Of a stretch of 52,213 nucleotides of DNA, positions 34,185-43,825 are shown one piece after another. Made by a program: the position numbers and the translations under genes. The DNA comes from Rhodothermales bacterium (lineage in GTDB: Bacteria > Bacteroidota > Rhodothermia > Rhodothermales > Bin80): positions 88,747 to 140,959 of the forward strand of contig JAJEDR010000089.1 of the NCBI GenBank assembly GCA_022821385.1, read 5' to 3'. Below the pieces are notes generated by a model that searched no databases, was not told where the DNA came from, and saw only the letters and a list, made by a program, of their open reading frames with translations. Numbering within the stretch: the first letter of the stretch is position 1; the number at the start of each line of letters is the position of its first letter.

Positions 34185-34844
34185 TCAATCAAGTTCTTGG
34201 ATTATCGCCAGCGAAGAACTGGCCCCAATCCTGTCAGCACCCGCACGTACCATTGCAAGCGCAGAGGCTCCAGTGCGTATCCCTCCCGCTGCCTTGACTC
34301 CGAGATCGCTTCCAACAGTGTTACGCATGAGAGACACATCTGCTTCCGTTGCTCCCCCGCTTGCGAACCCTGTTGAGGTTTTCACGTAGGCGGCTCCAGC
34401 ATCACGTGCCAGTAAGCACGCTGTGCGTTTCTCCTGCTCTGTGAGCAACACGCACTCGAGGATCACTTTTACCAGAGCCTCATTCTCGCAAGCTTTCACT
34501 ACCATTTGGATATCATTTGCCACCGATTCGTATGCTCCACTCTTGAGTAATCCGATAGCCATAACCATATCAATTTCCGTTGCGCCGTCTTCAATCGCAG
34601 TCGCCGCCTCCATTACCTTGACGCTGCTTTGGCTTCCCCCCAAAGGGAAACCTATTACGGTGCATACCTGAGGCGATTCTCCTGCGAGTATTCGGGAAGC
34701 TTCCTCGACATAACATGGAGGAATACACACGCTGGCAAAACCGTGTTGGACAGCCTCCTCACATAGAACGTACACTTCCTGCACCATAGTGTCTGGAGCA
34801 AGCCTAGTATGATCAATGATTCGGGCCAACTGGCTTGATGTCAT
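34185..34844 (-). CDS. deoC: Deoxyribose-phosphate aldolase
   Basis: 219 residues, normal for bacterial DeoC. It splits 2-deoxyribose-5-phosphate to glyceraldehyde-3-phosphate and acetaldehyde in deoxynucleoside salvage. The Schiff-base lysine is Lys155 in YVKTSTGF; IDMVMAIG and VKVILE supply the other active-site residues, and VKAAGGIRT the second lysine. It is divergent from the btuF-like gene across a 111-base gap. Confidence 0.93.
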   Translation of the reverse strand: MTSSQLARIIDHTRLAPDTMVQEVYVLCEEAVQHGFASVCIPPCYVEEASRILAGESPQVCTVIGFPLGGSQSSVKVMEAATAIEDGATEIDMVMAIGLLKSGAYESVANDIQMVVKACENEALVKVILECVLLTEQEKRTACLLARDAGAAYVKTSTGFASGGATEADVSLMRNTVGSDLGVKAAGGIRTGASALAMVRAGADRIGASSSLAIIQELD

Positions 34845-34876
34845 TCAACTCTTCGAGGCGAAGGATTAACACCTTC

Positions 34877-34896
34877 GTGACTCACTTATGAGTAAC
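34877..34896. promoter_or_regulatory. Inverted repeat in the deoC/btuF-like divergent gap
   Basis: The 20-base sequence GTGACTCACTTATGAGTAAC has a 5-base perfect dyad (ACTCA/TGAGT) plus two outer pairs. It lies between two divergent promoters and could bind a regulator. No cobalamin-riboswitch box or Fur-like site was seen in the 111-base gap. Low confidence because short dyads occur by chance. Confidence 0.25.
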
Positions 34897-34955
34897 AAGA
34901 GATCTTAATGTAACTTACTGCCTGTTAACCAGTACTGCATCCTCCACCCAAAGCC

Positions 34956-35840
34956 ATGCGTCAAGCTTGCCTGCTTTGCCTACTCTTCATTGGCTGCTCG
35001 TCTAATTTTCCCGGGGAACGGACTGTAGAGGACGATTTTGGACGTACTGTGGTATTGCCACCGACAATAGAGAGGATCACTACGCTTGCTCCAAGTGTGA
35101 CAGAACTTGCATTTGCTGCAGGGGCTGGATCAAAAATAGTGGGGGTAACAACATTCGACGACTATCCTCCAGCCGTTGACTCGTTGCCAAAATATGGCAT
35201 GCTTCCAACAGATTTTGAAGCTATTGTTGCTCTGGATCCAGAACTAGTGCTTGCGAGTGAGCAGGTAAACAGTCCGAAAGAAGCTGATATCTTCTCGTCG
35301 ATGGGCATTCCGGTGTATTTCGTTGCAGTGAATGCACTCCCTGATGTGCCCCGGGCGATTCGAGATCTGGGAGACCTACTCGGCACCTCAGAAGCAGCGA
35401 CGCGGCGGGCCATTGAGCTCGAAGACTCGCTCGCGCAATTGGCAGTGCTTACTGCCGGCTTATTTGAGCGACCGCGTACACTGTTCTTGATCGATGACGT
35501 AACACTCTATGCTTTTGGGCAAGGAAGTTACATTCACGATATGATTGATTTAGCCGGTGGTCACAGCATTACACGAACACTGACAACACGCGCTCCTGTA
35601 CTCACTGACGAATTCGTACTGAACTCAAGGCCTGAAGTGATTGTGGGCTCATTCGGTCCGCGGTACGATGTCACGAAACTTGTTCTGCATCATCCAACCT
35701 GGGATATTGTACCCGCGGTAGTGTCTGACCAAGTCTATGGACTGCACCCCGATTATTATTTACGGCCTGGACCACGTCTTGTGTCCGGGGCATGGGCACT
35801 TGCGCGAATTTTGCATCCAGACGTGGTAATTAATCCATGA
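34956..35840 (+). CDS. BtuF/FhuD-like ABC transporter substrate-binding lipoprotein
   Basis: 294 residues: a short lipoprotein signal (LCLLFIGC), then the helical-backbone metal-chelate receptor fold with DDFGRTVVLPPTIERITTLAPSVTELAFAAG, FDDYPPAVDSLPKYG and HPTWDIVPAVVSDQVYGL. The overall pattern is closest to BtuF-type cobalamin binding proteins, but haem or siderophore cannot be excluded. The permease gene overlaps in ATGA. No riboswitch is visible upstream. Confidence 0.83.
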   Translation: MRQACLLCLLFIGCSSNFPGERTVEDDFGRTVVLPPTIERITTLAPSVTELAFAAGAGSKIVGVTTFDDYPPAVDSLPKYGMLPTDFEAIVALDPELVLASEQVNSPKEADIFSSMGIPVYFVAVNALPDVPRAIRDLGDLLGTSEAATRRAIELEDSLAQLAVLTAGLFERPRTLFLIDDVTLYAFGQGSYIHDMIDLAGGHSITRTLTTRAPVLTDEFVLNSRPEVIVGSFGPRYDVTKLVLHHPTWDIVPAVVSDQVYGLHPDYYLRPGPRLVSGAWALARILHPDVVINP

Positions 35841-36853
35841 ATCGCTGGATAATTGGATTACTGGTACTGGCATTTTTTAGCGTAATCATCTCCGTGAGCG
35901 CGGGAGATGAGGTATCCTTTTCCGAAGCACTGTCCGTGCTGTGGCATCATATTACGCTCGGACACGGCATCGCCCCAGATCCTATTGCAGACCGCATCGT
36001 GTGGAGGCTTCGCCTTCCTCGTGCCTTGCTTGCCCTTATTGTCGGGGGAGGGTTGGGGATTATCGGTGCAGCGATGCAAGCGCTTGTACGCAATCCCTTG
36101 GCGGAACCGTATATCCTGGGGATTTCCAGTGGGGCGACTGCAGGTGCATCATTGTTTTACCTAGGTTTCCTGCCTCCCTTGATATCTAAGGCGGTTTCTA
36201 TGCCGGTGGCAGCTTTTGCCGGAGGTTTATGTGCAATTCTCATCGTGTACAGTGTTGCGGGTGGTCGGGGGCATCTATCGGTTACCCGGTTACTGCTGGC
36301 TGGTGTCGCTGTTGCCTCGCTCATGGGTGCTCTTTCTTCTTTTATTACCCTATCGTCGCCGGAGCCCGATAAACTAAGGTCAGTGCTTTTTTGGTTATTG
36401 GGGTCTCTTCACCTCGCAACCTGGAGTACACTGATCTGGCCTTCAATAGCCGTGCTAATAGGTCTAATCTCGTTACTTGTGCTGGCACGCCCTTTGGATG
36501 GGATGCTTACCGGCGATGAATCTGCTCACTCACTTGGGGTTCAAGTTGAGTCTATAAAGCGAATCCTGATAATTCTGGCTTCGCTGGTTACAGGATCTAT
36601 CGTGGCTGCAAGCGGAGCGATTGGCTTCGTTGGTTTGATCGTTCCTCACGCCGTACGCTCCGTAACCGGCGTAACCCACCGGCGTGTACTGCCGGCAAGT
36701 TTTATTGCTGGCGCCGTGTTCCTTTTATGGGCAGACCTTGTAGCGAGAGCTGTTCTCCCAGGGGCACAGCTGCCGGTTGGCATTGTGACGGCCATCTGTG
36801 GTGTGCCGTTCTTCCTGATTCTGCTGCGGCGCAGTAACTATGGCTTTGGCTGA
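35837..36853 (+). CDS. BtuC/FecCD-family ABC transporter permease
   Basis: 338 residues with about ten membrane helices. Family signatures are RLPRALLALIVGGGLGIIGAAMQALVRNPLAEPYILGIS, and GFVGLIVPHAVRSVTG, which contains the cytoplasmic loop that contacts the ATPase. It is coupled to the binding protein by an ATGA overlap. An ATPase normally follows but none is found: the next gene is a prenyl synthase 490 bases away, so the ATPase must be encoded elsewhere or has been lost. Confidence 0.88.
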   Translation: MNRWIIGLLVLAFFSVIISVSAGDEVSFSEALSVLWHHITLGHGIAPDPIADRIVWRLRLPRALLALIVGGGLGIIGAAMQALVRNPLAEPYILGISSGATAGASLFYLGFLPPLISKAVSMPVAAFAGGLCAILIVYSVAGGRGHLSVTRLLLAGVAVASLMGALSSFITLSSPEPDKLRSVLFWLLGSLHLATWSTLIWPSIAVLIGLISLLVLARPLDGMLTGDESAHSLGVQVESIKRILIILASLVTGSIVAASGAIGFVGLIVPHAVRSVTGVTHRRVLPASFIAGAVFLLWADLVARAVLPGAQLPVGIVTAICGVPFFLILLRRSNYGFG

Positions 36854-37342
36854 TTTTCGCGAGCCTGCAAGTCGTAACGTCACTGTCTGGTACGCCTGCG
36901 AGCGCATGTGCACGCTTTCGGGAATTGTTCAGAATGATGTTAGGCCGTCCAAGCCATCCGAACGCGAGATTATCAAGAGGAGGTTCGGTAGCAGAAATGT
37001 TCGGATTGGGCAAGAAAGAGAAGAGGGATGGTTGACTTACGACCTAAAAAACCTCTGATAGCGAGAAAAACTGGTGTGAGGATAAATGAGGATGGTTTAT
37101 TGGGTCCCAAAACCAGGGATATGTACGGTGACATTATGGGAGTAAATGGACGGTTAGGGGAAGATGTCCATAAAAGGACCAAAATCGGGGCATTTGCTTG
37201 CAACCGGGTCGTTTGTCTCAGAATCAGGGCCAAAAACCACTCTACATTCAGAACACGCCTCGGAGAATTATTAACTCATCCCCGATTGAACACCATTGAA
37301 CAAGTTGTCGTTTATAGCCGTCCTGCAATCAGGTCAGACTGG
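36854..37342 (+). other. Gap after the permease where an ATPase gene would be expected
   Basis: 489 bases. Open frames exist, including one continuous with the prenyl synthase from 37028, but the translation has no Walker A or signature motif and no resemblance to a known domain. I see nothing functional apart from the presumed prenyl-synthase promoter. Confidence 0.5.
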
Positions 37343-38338
37343 ATGGTGGCAAACCGGGCGGAACCTGCGATCGCGCTGCGAGAGATCCAGTCGGTTGTGG
37401 ATGATGACATTAAGGAGTTTTATCATCACTTCAAGGCCGCAGTACGTGTAGAGCATGGGCTCCTGAACCTGATTATGCAGTATGTGTTGCGTCAAAAAGG
37501 TAAGCGTGTCCGACCGCTATTGGTGCTTCTGGCAGCAAAGACCTGTGGGGGCATCAGCGAACGCAGTTACCGCGCTGCTGCACTGGTAGAACTGCTTCAT
37601 ACGGCTACGCTGGTGCACGATGATGTCGTAGACGAGTCTGAAAAGCGACGTGGATCCTTCTCAATCAATGCGCTCTGGGGCAATAAAGTAGCCGTACTGC
37701 TCGGCGATTACTTTCTGAGCCGCGGCCTGTTGCTGGCCCTGGAACACGATGATTTTGACATGCTTCGTGTTCTTAGCAATGCCGTGCAGCGTATGAGCGA
37801 AGGGGAGTTGCGCCAGGTACAGCGGACACGAAACCTGGATATTGATAAAGATTCATACTACCGGATTATATCAGACAAAACAGCCTCTCTTCTGGCCGCA
37901 TGCACTCACTGTGGTGCTTTGAGTGCAGATACTGACGAAACCAGTATACAGCATATGTGTGAGTTCGGCGAACAGCTGGGGCTGGCTTTCCAGATACGGG
38001 ATGATCTATTCGACTTTGGCTCCGGCGGAATCGGAAAGCCCGTAGGTGCTGATCTGCAGAAGAAACTGGTTACACTTCCCCTGATACACGCCCTTAAAGC
38101 CGCAAACTCGGACGAGCGCCGGCAAATACTGAGAATTATACGCAAGGGTAAAGGAACCCGACAGAACCGTAAAGTCATTCTTGCTTTTGTTGAAACCACA
38201 GGAGGACTAGCCTATGCACAGGAACGCATGGAATACCATGTGAAAAAGGCACAGACCTTGTTGACGAACTTCCCGGATTCGGATGCACGCCAGGCTATGC
38301 ACGCACTTAGCCAGTACGTGATTGAACGAAAAAAATAG
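37343..38338 (+). CDS. Long-chain polyprenyl diphosphate synthase (octaprenyl type)
   Basis: 331 residues from ATG 37343. It condenses isopentenyl diphosphate onto an allylic primer. Both aspartate-rich motifs are present: DDVVD (Asp93-Asp97) and DDLFD (Asp220-Asp224), plus GKRVRP for substrate phosphate binding. Small residues before the first motif (LLHTATLVH) allow long chains, as in octaprenyl or heptaprenyl synthases that make quinone side chains. The frame extends upstream to 37028, but that part is unlike the family. It converges with the GWxTD gene with six bases between stops. Confidence 0.9.
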   Translation: MVANRAEPAIALREIQSVVDDDIKEFYHHFKAAVRVEHGLLNLIMQYVLRQKGKRVRPLLVLLAAKTCGGISERSYRAAALVELLHTATLVHDDVVDESEKRRGSFSINALWGNKVAVLLGDYFLSRGLLLALEHDDFDMLRVLSNAVQRMSEGELRQVQRTRNLDIDKDSYYRIISDKTASLLAACTHCGALSADTDETSIQHMCEFGEQLGLAFQIRDDLFDFGSGGIGKPVGADLQKKLVTLPLIHALKAANSDERRQILRIIRKGKGTRQNRKVILAFVETTGGLAYAQERMEYHVKKAQTLLTNFPDSDARQAMHALSQYVIERKK

Positions 38339-38344
38339 TCGTTG

Positions 38345-40333
38345 CTATTTGAGGTGCAGCGCCCGTCTGGTCCTGGCTACCATCCCAGTTATAAGGTCCT
38401 CTACTTCCACCTCAACGGTGTAGCTTCCGGCCGAAGCTTCCCCCAGGTCAACGGCTACGTAAGATAGGGGCGAGGTGCTGGTGCTCTGCTGTTCGCTAGT
38501 CTGCAAGGTAATTACCCCCTCCTGACCGGTGTCGACAGGTATGAGTGTGTATGCAATGCGGTACCTCGTTCGTCCGTCTGGTTCCTGGGTCAAATTGTAA
38601 ATCTCGAAGTACACGAACGGAGCTGCAGGTCTCTCGAATTGTCCAGATGGATTCACATACAGGATCACTTCATCGCGCTCAACCGCATCTGGAAGCGCAG
38701 AAATACTGTCCGCCAAAAACATATCACTCAACTGCAGGCCGGTATCCGTATATCTGGGCACGGTATAGTCGAATCTGTACGCACGAAGATGTACGCCATC
38801 CAGCACACGGGCATGAAGTGCAAGATTGAATCGATCTGCGGATAAGTCGACCTGGAACCGGTCTACAAAGGCATCGTCTCCACGGCCATATTGCGATTGT
38901 TTCCGTGCATAGTTGATGCGCTCCCAGTCACTGGTATGAATTGCGAAGCCAGTTTCTACAACAACAGAGTCGGGGCCGCGCGCACGCGCAGTTTCGTGCA
39001 ATGGAACTTCGTAGTAAATCTCCACTAGGGTTCGGCCGTCAAGCCCACGGAATGCGCCAACGATGTACGGCACCTCCCATTGCCGAGTATCAGATGACCA
39101 CTGATGCCGGTCTGTGCTCAATCCATCTACGAGAAAGTCCACACTCCTCCGTTCCGCGTCCAGCGCATCCAGACCCACAAGTGCCGGCTCAAATGTTGGT
39201 CCAACAGGCGAAGGTACAAAGTGCTCTGTAACCCCGCATACCTGACCTATACAGGTCGGAGCAAAATGGAAAACCAGCAGCGAGTCATTGTAGAGCCATG
39301 AATTGGCTTCGCCTATGGTATAGTCGTCGGGTTCTCCGTGCCGCATGAAAATGATGCCGCGATCATTAAAATCAGAACTTAGCTCGTAGGTGGCCGGAAA
39401 ATAGGTCTCATCGTGTGTGAATGCACTCCGGAACCACGAACGGAACCCATTAAATAGAAAACTCTGCTCAGCAATACGCAGACGACGGTAATGTTCGGCC
39501 ATGCGTGCGTTGTAAGCGGCAGCCGGCATGGGATCCCGGCTGGCCCAAAACGTCCTGAAAAAACTGCGGTACCCTTCCAACTCGTAAATGCGGTCAAAGG
39601 CTGCTACTTCTGCCGGGCTGGCTATAGTTTTTATTTCTTCAAAGAAGACTAGAGCATCTACCTTCGTATCTATGCCGGAAATCGCTTCTTCGATGGTTTC
39701 CGTACCAATCTCCGGGCGCATTCGTGCAAAGCTCAATCGTGCCTGTGCAAGAAGCAGGGGAGTTTCTGCCGCATCTTCGTCCTCAGCATAGATTGCTTCC
39801 GCCGTATCGTACATGCCCTGCCGTTCATATGCGCGACCGACAAAAAGCGGGGCCAGAGAGCCTGATTGACTCCGTAACCACAATCTTGCCTTCGGAGGCG
39901 CAGTCGTCACGACATAGCGCCAGTAAAACGACAACAGTCGGGGCAGTACGTAATCCAGGTCCGGCCGGTGCGCCAGTTGGGCTTCCCCCAATGTGATTGC
40001 TCCCTCCAAATCATCCTTATACCGCTTAAGGATCGCGTATTGAAAGAGAACATCCTGATATGCAGAGTCCTGGGCAACCACGAATTCAAAATCAGCCTCA
40101 CTGCGCGCCAGAAGACGCTGAATTCGATTTTTGAGTGTGGGGTTCCGGCCGCGTTCGCGCAATGCGATCCCACGAAGGTAGCGGCCTTCAATATGGGTAT
40201 TGTCTGATTCGAGGAACTCGTCCAGCAGCTGGATCGCGCGCCCATACTCCTGACTCTCAACAGCTTGACGGGCCGCCTGCAAATCCGTCGCAGGGACCTG
40301 TGAGAGCAACAAAATGAGGAAGCACCAAGACAT
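38345..40333 (-). CDS. GWxTD-domain protein with N-terminal TPR region
   Basis: 662 residues. A signal peptide (MSWCFLILLLSQVPATDLQ) is followed by TPR-like helices (ARQAVESQEYGRAIQLLDEFLESD, then repeating A/L patterns to about residue 220) and a GWxTD-type domain around FFRTFWASRDPMPAAAYNARMAEHYRRL and DFNDRGIIFMRHGEPDD. The C-terminal half is beta-rich, ending in a segment resembling an adhesion-type domain. GWxTD proteins are common in Rhodothermota, Bacteroidota and related phyla; their role is unknown to me. Extracytoplasmic location is expected. Confidence 0.85.
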   Translation of the reverse strand: MSWCFLILLLSQVPATDLQAARQAVESQEYGRAIQLLDEFLESDNTHIEGRYLRGIALRERGRNPTLKNRIQRLLARSEADFEFVVAQDSAYQDVLFQYAILKRYKDDLEGAITLGEAQLAHRPDLDYVLPRLLSFYWRYVVTTAPPKARLWLRSQSGSLAPLFVGRAYERQGMYDTAEAIYAEDEDAAETPLLLAQARLSFARMRPEIGTETIEEAISGIDTKVDALVFFEEIKTIASPAEVAAFDRIYELEGYRSFFRTFWASRDPMPAAAYNARMAEHYRRLRIAEQSFLFNGFRSWFRSAFTHDETYFPATYELSSDFNDRGIIFMRHGEPDDYTIGEANSWLYNDSLLVFHFAPTCIGQVCGVTEHFVPSPVGPTFEPALVGLDALDAERRSVDFLVDGLSTDRHQWSSDTRQWEVPYIVGAFRGLDGRTLVEIYYEVPLHETARARGPDSVVVETGFAIHTSDWERINYARKQSQYGRGDDAFVDRFQVDLSADRFNLALHARVLDGVHLRAYRFDYTVPRYTDTGLQLSDMFLADSISALPDAVERDEVILYVNPSGQFERPAAPFVYFEIYNLTQEPDGRTRYRIAYTLIPVDTGQEGVITLQTSEQQSTSTSPLSYVAVDLGEASAGSYTVEVEVEDLITGMVARTRRALHLK

Positions 40334-40377
40334 CGCAGATTTTCGGCAAACCTGGGGGCTCTGCCACTGCGACGCAC

Positions 40378-40572
40378 CTAAATAATGGCGCTGATCTTTT
40401 GAAAGATCTCGCTCCTTGGCTCACCGGTTTTATCGTGAATGAGTTGGACCATCTTACGCATATTTCCGCGCGCCTTCTTCATCTCTTTCTCATTAAACTC
40501 CGCCTCGCTCCAAATAGCCGCTATCTGGCTGCAGACCTGGTGCCAGCTCTCGTTCATACGCTTAGTCGCCAT
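40378..40572 (-). CDS. CsbD-like small stress protein
   Basis: 64 residues from ATG 40572 (ATG 40557 also possible). The pattern NESWHQVCSQIAAIWSEAEF followed by a basic KKARGNMRKMVQLIHDKTGE fits the CsbD family (W-x-x-V, a four-helix small protein often induced by general stress). Weak but consistent similarity. It stands between the membrane-protein gene and the GWxTD gene on the same strand. Confidence 0.6.
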   Translation of the reverse strand: MATKRMNESWHQVCSQIAAIWSEAEFNEKEMKKARGNMRKMVQLIHDKTGEPRSEIFQKISAII

Positions 40573-40651
40573 CAACGCTGAATTAGATGTAATATGTAGG
40601 GCATAAGATGCACTGAGGGTAGACGCCCCAAGGCACAGCAAAGGTATATGC

Positions 40652-41113
40652 CTAAGCGATCAGTCTGTTCCAAAACATAAGAACCAACAGGATCAGCCAG
40701 ACCAGGTGACCGATGCCCGCACACATGGAGATTTTGCGGGCGTGCATTGATGCCTCACTGCCGTTCGATTCTGCTTCCGTGTTTGCGCCTCCCGCTTCGA
40801 CAGCGGCGTGTAATCGTCTCCACGCCGGACGCAGGAACACGAACTGGATCCCCAATAGAACAGCAATCAAAGCAGAAGCTGCATGGTACTGCATTTGTCC
40901 GGGATATCCGTTTCCTGCCATCAGCAGTGTCATGGAGAACACGAAGGTGGCTATGAGCATAATGCCCATTAGCGACATGGTACGCAGACCGTCGACGGCT
41001 ACGGCCAACTGACCGGTCGCCGCAAGTTTGGCTTGACTGCCCAAGCGCATGCTTAGCCCAAACCAGGCCGACGCAGTCAAAACGTGAAGAATAATCAGTA
41101 GTGTTACGATCAT
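40652..41113 (-). CDS. Small four-helix membrane protein of unknown function
   Basis: 153 residues with four hydrophobic helices: LLIILHVLTASAWFGLSM, LMGIMLIATFVFSMTLLM, AASALIAVLLGIQFVFLR and ICMAGIGHLVWLILLVLMF-like at the end, with a polar loop rich in Glu and Ala before the last. The HxxTASAWFG start is reminiscent of CopD/DUF2269-like proteins, but I would not assign it. It is 17 bases downstream of fadE and could be co-transcribed. Confidence 0.65.
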   Translation of the reverse strand: MIVTLLIILHVLTASAWFGLSMRLGSQAKLAATGQLAVAVDGLRTMSLMGIMLIATFVFSMTLLMAGNGYPGQMQYHAASALIAVLLGIQFVFLRPAWRRLHAAVEAGGANTEAESNGSEASMHARKISMCAGIGHLVWLILLVLMFWNRLIA

Positions 41114-41130
41114 GGGCCTATGCTCATATT

Positions 41131-43569
41131 TTAGTACGCCGATGCGTGATGACGCAGGTATGACGCTTCGTCAAAGTCATCAACCTGGATTGCTTCCCAT
41201 GAGGCCTTCGCTGCCTCGTGGATCTTCGCGGCTTCCTCGTCGGTGATAATTCCAGACGCACGGGCTCTATCAAACCGGGTAGACTTGGGTTTGCGGGCCA
41301 ACTGACCAACACGCACAGCCTTTGAGACCTTTGCCTCAATCGGTCGAACAGCTGCCACCAGATTCAGTGCGTGCTCCAGGCGTTGCAGCCCGCGCGTTTT
41401 GTCATGGCCCATATAAACCCCCGCTGCAATTCGGTTACGCTGTGGGCCGGGCATCTGCATAAGCTGGGCAACCTTGTGTCCCACCCGATCGGAGGGGCCT
41501 TTCCCGAAGCTGTTCAATCTGTGCCATAGTAATGCCGGTCCACGCATCCACCATGTAAAACCCGGCACGGTCATGTTCGCAAACAGACCTTCAAAGGCTC
41601 GTTGAATTTCGCCGAGTGCATACTCCATGGACCACCGGAAGTATGGGATATCCTCTTTGCGCGATCCCTCGGCTTCAAATCGACGAATTGTAGCTGAGGC
41701 CAGATACAACCAGGAGAAGATGTCGGCAAAGCGGCCGGTGATCTTCTCTTTTCGTTTCAGTGAGCCTCCCAGAGAAGCCATGGCCAAGTCGGCCAGAAAT
41801 GCGAATGAGGTTGAGGCCCATGTGAGTCGCCGAATGTATTGTCGCACGATTCCCCGACCGGGAACCATAGCTGCATGGCCGCGGGTAATCCCCAGCAGAA
41901 TACATCGCGCGGCATTGCGTACTACATGTCCAATATGCCCAATGAACGCACGGTCGAACAAGCCAACATCTTTTGCAGCCAACGCCGAAATTTCCTTGTA
42001 GGCCCAGGGGTGGCAGCGCAAGGCCCCCTGACCAAAGATGATCAGCGATCTTGTGAGTATGTTCGCACCTTCAACCGTGATCGCAATCGGGTTGCTGAAA
42101 TAGAAGTGGGCTAGAACGTTGCGGGGGCCGGATGAGATCGCGTTGCCTCCCAGAATATCCATCCCATCGTTAATAACCTTCCGCCCAAGTTCGGTCAGGT
42201 GGTACTTGAGAATGGCCGTAACTACTGCCGGTGCCTCTCCGCTGTCAATGGCTCCAAGTGTGGATACACGAGCAGCATCCATGAGGTAGGTAAAACCACC
42301 AATGCGCGCCAAGGGCTCTTCAATCCCCTCGAATTTGCCAATTGGAAGCCCGAACTGGCGTCTGACCGCAGAATGCGCAGATACTGCCAGGTAGACTGCC
42401 TTTGAACTTCCGACAGCAGATGCAGGCAACGATATCCCACGGCCGGCAGCCAAGCTCTCCATAAGCATCCTCCACCCATCTCCTGCCCCCTTTTCTTCGC
42501 CAATGATTGCATCAAGAGGCACGACTACATCATGACCTTCAAAGGGTGCGTTCACGAACGGAACCCCCAGCGGATCGTGTCTTCGGCCCCGTTTGATTCC
42601 CGGGGTATCCGAAGGAACCAGTGCACATGTTATACCGAGGCTCTCCCCTCGGCCGAGGATGTCTTCTGGATCCCTGAGCTTGAATGCAACCCCCAGAATT
42701 TCTGCTACAGCGGACAGCGTGATGTATCGTTTTTGCCAGTTAAGCCGAATTTTCACTTCTCCAGATTCATCCCTGAATAATACCCCGTCCGCTTGTATCG
42801 CCCCCGCATCACTGCCGGCAGCTGGTTCTGTGAGCGCAAAAGCAGGAAGAAATGTGCCATTGGCCAGATGGGCCAGGTAATGTTCACGTTGCGCTTGCGT
42901 CCCATAGTGGATCAACAGTTCTGCAGGGCCCAGAGAATTCGGCACCATAACCGTTGTTGAGAGCGGATTGCAATGCGACTGTAGCTTCGCCACTACTGCA
43001 CTATTTGCCATTGCGGAAAACCCGAGGCCGCCATACTTGGTAGGAATGATCATGCCAAAGATCTTCTCGCGCCGCATCAACTGCCAGGCTTCCTCAGGAA
43101 ACTGCCGGTTTGTCCACACTTTCCAGTCGTCTACCAAGTCACATAATTCCTGAACCGGACCGTCCAGGAACGCCTGTTCCTCCGAACTCAGTTCAGGATA
43201 CGGCGTTTCGCGAATACGTGCCCAGTCCGGGCGTCCGGAGAATAGTTCACCCTCCACCCAAACCTTGCCCGCCTCCAGGGCTACCCGTTCCGTATCCGAA
43301 ATAGCCGGCAATAATCCCATACGGTCTATGGTCAGCATGACCGGACGCGTAAACAAAGTTCTTCGCCATGGCGGTATGACAGAGATTGCGGCAACAACTA
43401 TCGCCAATATGATCAACCACAGGGGAGATCCTGCGACGTAAAAAAGAAGAAGAATGGCAACTGCCCAGACCCAGATACGTGCACCGAAGTAGGCTAGGAG
43501 CAAGCCCGCGATTAAGCTGACGCCAATACTTTGCCAAACTGCCCAAATACCATATCCGTATTGCTCCAT
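41131..43569 (-). CDS. fadE: Acyl-CoA dehydrogenase, FadE type
   Basis: 812 residues, matching the unusual length of FadE (about 814 in E. coli). Two or three N-terminal membrane helices (SLIAGLLLAYFGARIWVWAVAILLLFYVAG, LIILAIVVAAISVIP) precede the acyl-CoA dehydrogenase core: FGMIIPTKYGGLGFS, FALTEPAAGSDAGAI and GGNAISSGPRNVLAHFYFSNPIAITVEGANIL. It catalyses the first step of fatty-acid beta-oxidation. The remaining steps are encoded by the two genes just upstream on the same strand, 256 bases away. Confidence 0.93.
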   Translation of the reverse strand: MEQYGYGIWAVWQSIGVSLIAGLLLAYFGARIWVWAVAILLLFYVAGSPLWLIILAIVVAAISVIPPWRRTLFTRPVMLTIDRMGLLPAISDTERVALEAGKVWVEGELFSGRPDWARIRETPYPELSSEEQAFLDGPVQELCDLVDDWKVWTNRQFPEEAWQLMRREKIFGMIIPTKYGGLGFSAMANSAVVAKLQSHCNPLSTTVMVPNSLGPAELLIHYGTQAQREHYLAHLANGTFLPAFALTEPAAGSDAGAIQADGVLFRDESGEVKIRLNWQKRYITLSAVAEILGVAFKLRDPEDILGRGESLGITCALVPSDTPGIKRGRRHDPLGVPFVNAPFEGHDVVVPLDAIIGEEKGAGDGWRMLMESLAAGRGISLPASAVGSSKAVYLAVSAHSAVRRQFGLPIGKFEGIEEPLARIGGFTYLMDAARVSTLGAIDSGEAPAVVTAILKYHLTELGRKVINDGMDILGGNAISSGPRNVLAHFYFSNPIAITVEGANILTRSLIIFGQGALRCHPWAYKEISALAAKDVGLFDRAFIGHIGHVVRNAARCILLGITRGHAAMVPGRGIVRQYIRRLTWASTSFAFLADLAMASLGGSLKRKEKITGRFADIFSWLYLASATIRRFEAEGSRKEDIPYFRWSMEYALGEIQRAFEGLFANMTVPGFTWWMRGPALLWHRLNSFGKGPSDRVGHKVAQLMQMPGPQRNRIAAGVYMGHDKTRGLQRLEHALNLVAAVRPIEAKVSKAVRVGQLARKPKSTRFDRARASGIITDEEAAKIHEAAKASWEAIQVDDFDEASYLRHHASAY

Positions 43570-43825
43570 TGGGGTCTAGTGTTGTCGGGAAACGTTACAC
43601 CAGCATACTGTTTAGCGGTTTCCCTGATTCTGGCATCGAGTCCTTGATCAGCGAGATTTGGTCCCCTTTCTTTGATGTGTGGCAGCGGGGCACATTCTGA
43701 TCGTTGGTGGGGTCACCAATGGATGAAGAAATTGAGTATCGTTGAACAAATCTCCGCGCAAGCGCGGCAGGATGCTTCGCGTGTGATCCTCGGCTTGGGG
43801 CATGCAATCTGCAATTATCAGTGAA

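Noticed and set aside
34845..34955. Cobalamin riboswitch upstream of the BtuF-like gene
   Set aside because: The 111-base gap is too short and lacks a B12-box sequence.
37028..37342. N-terminal extension of the prenyl synthase
   Set aside because: The extra 105 residues resemble no domain; ATG 37343 gives a normal-length enzyme.
43595..43807. 70-codon minus-strand frame between fadA and fadE
   Set aside because: No ribosome site, hydrophilic low-information sequence; treated as intergenic.
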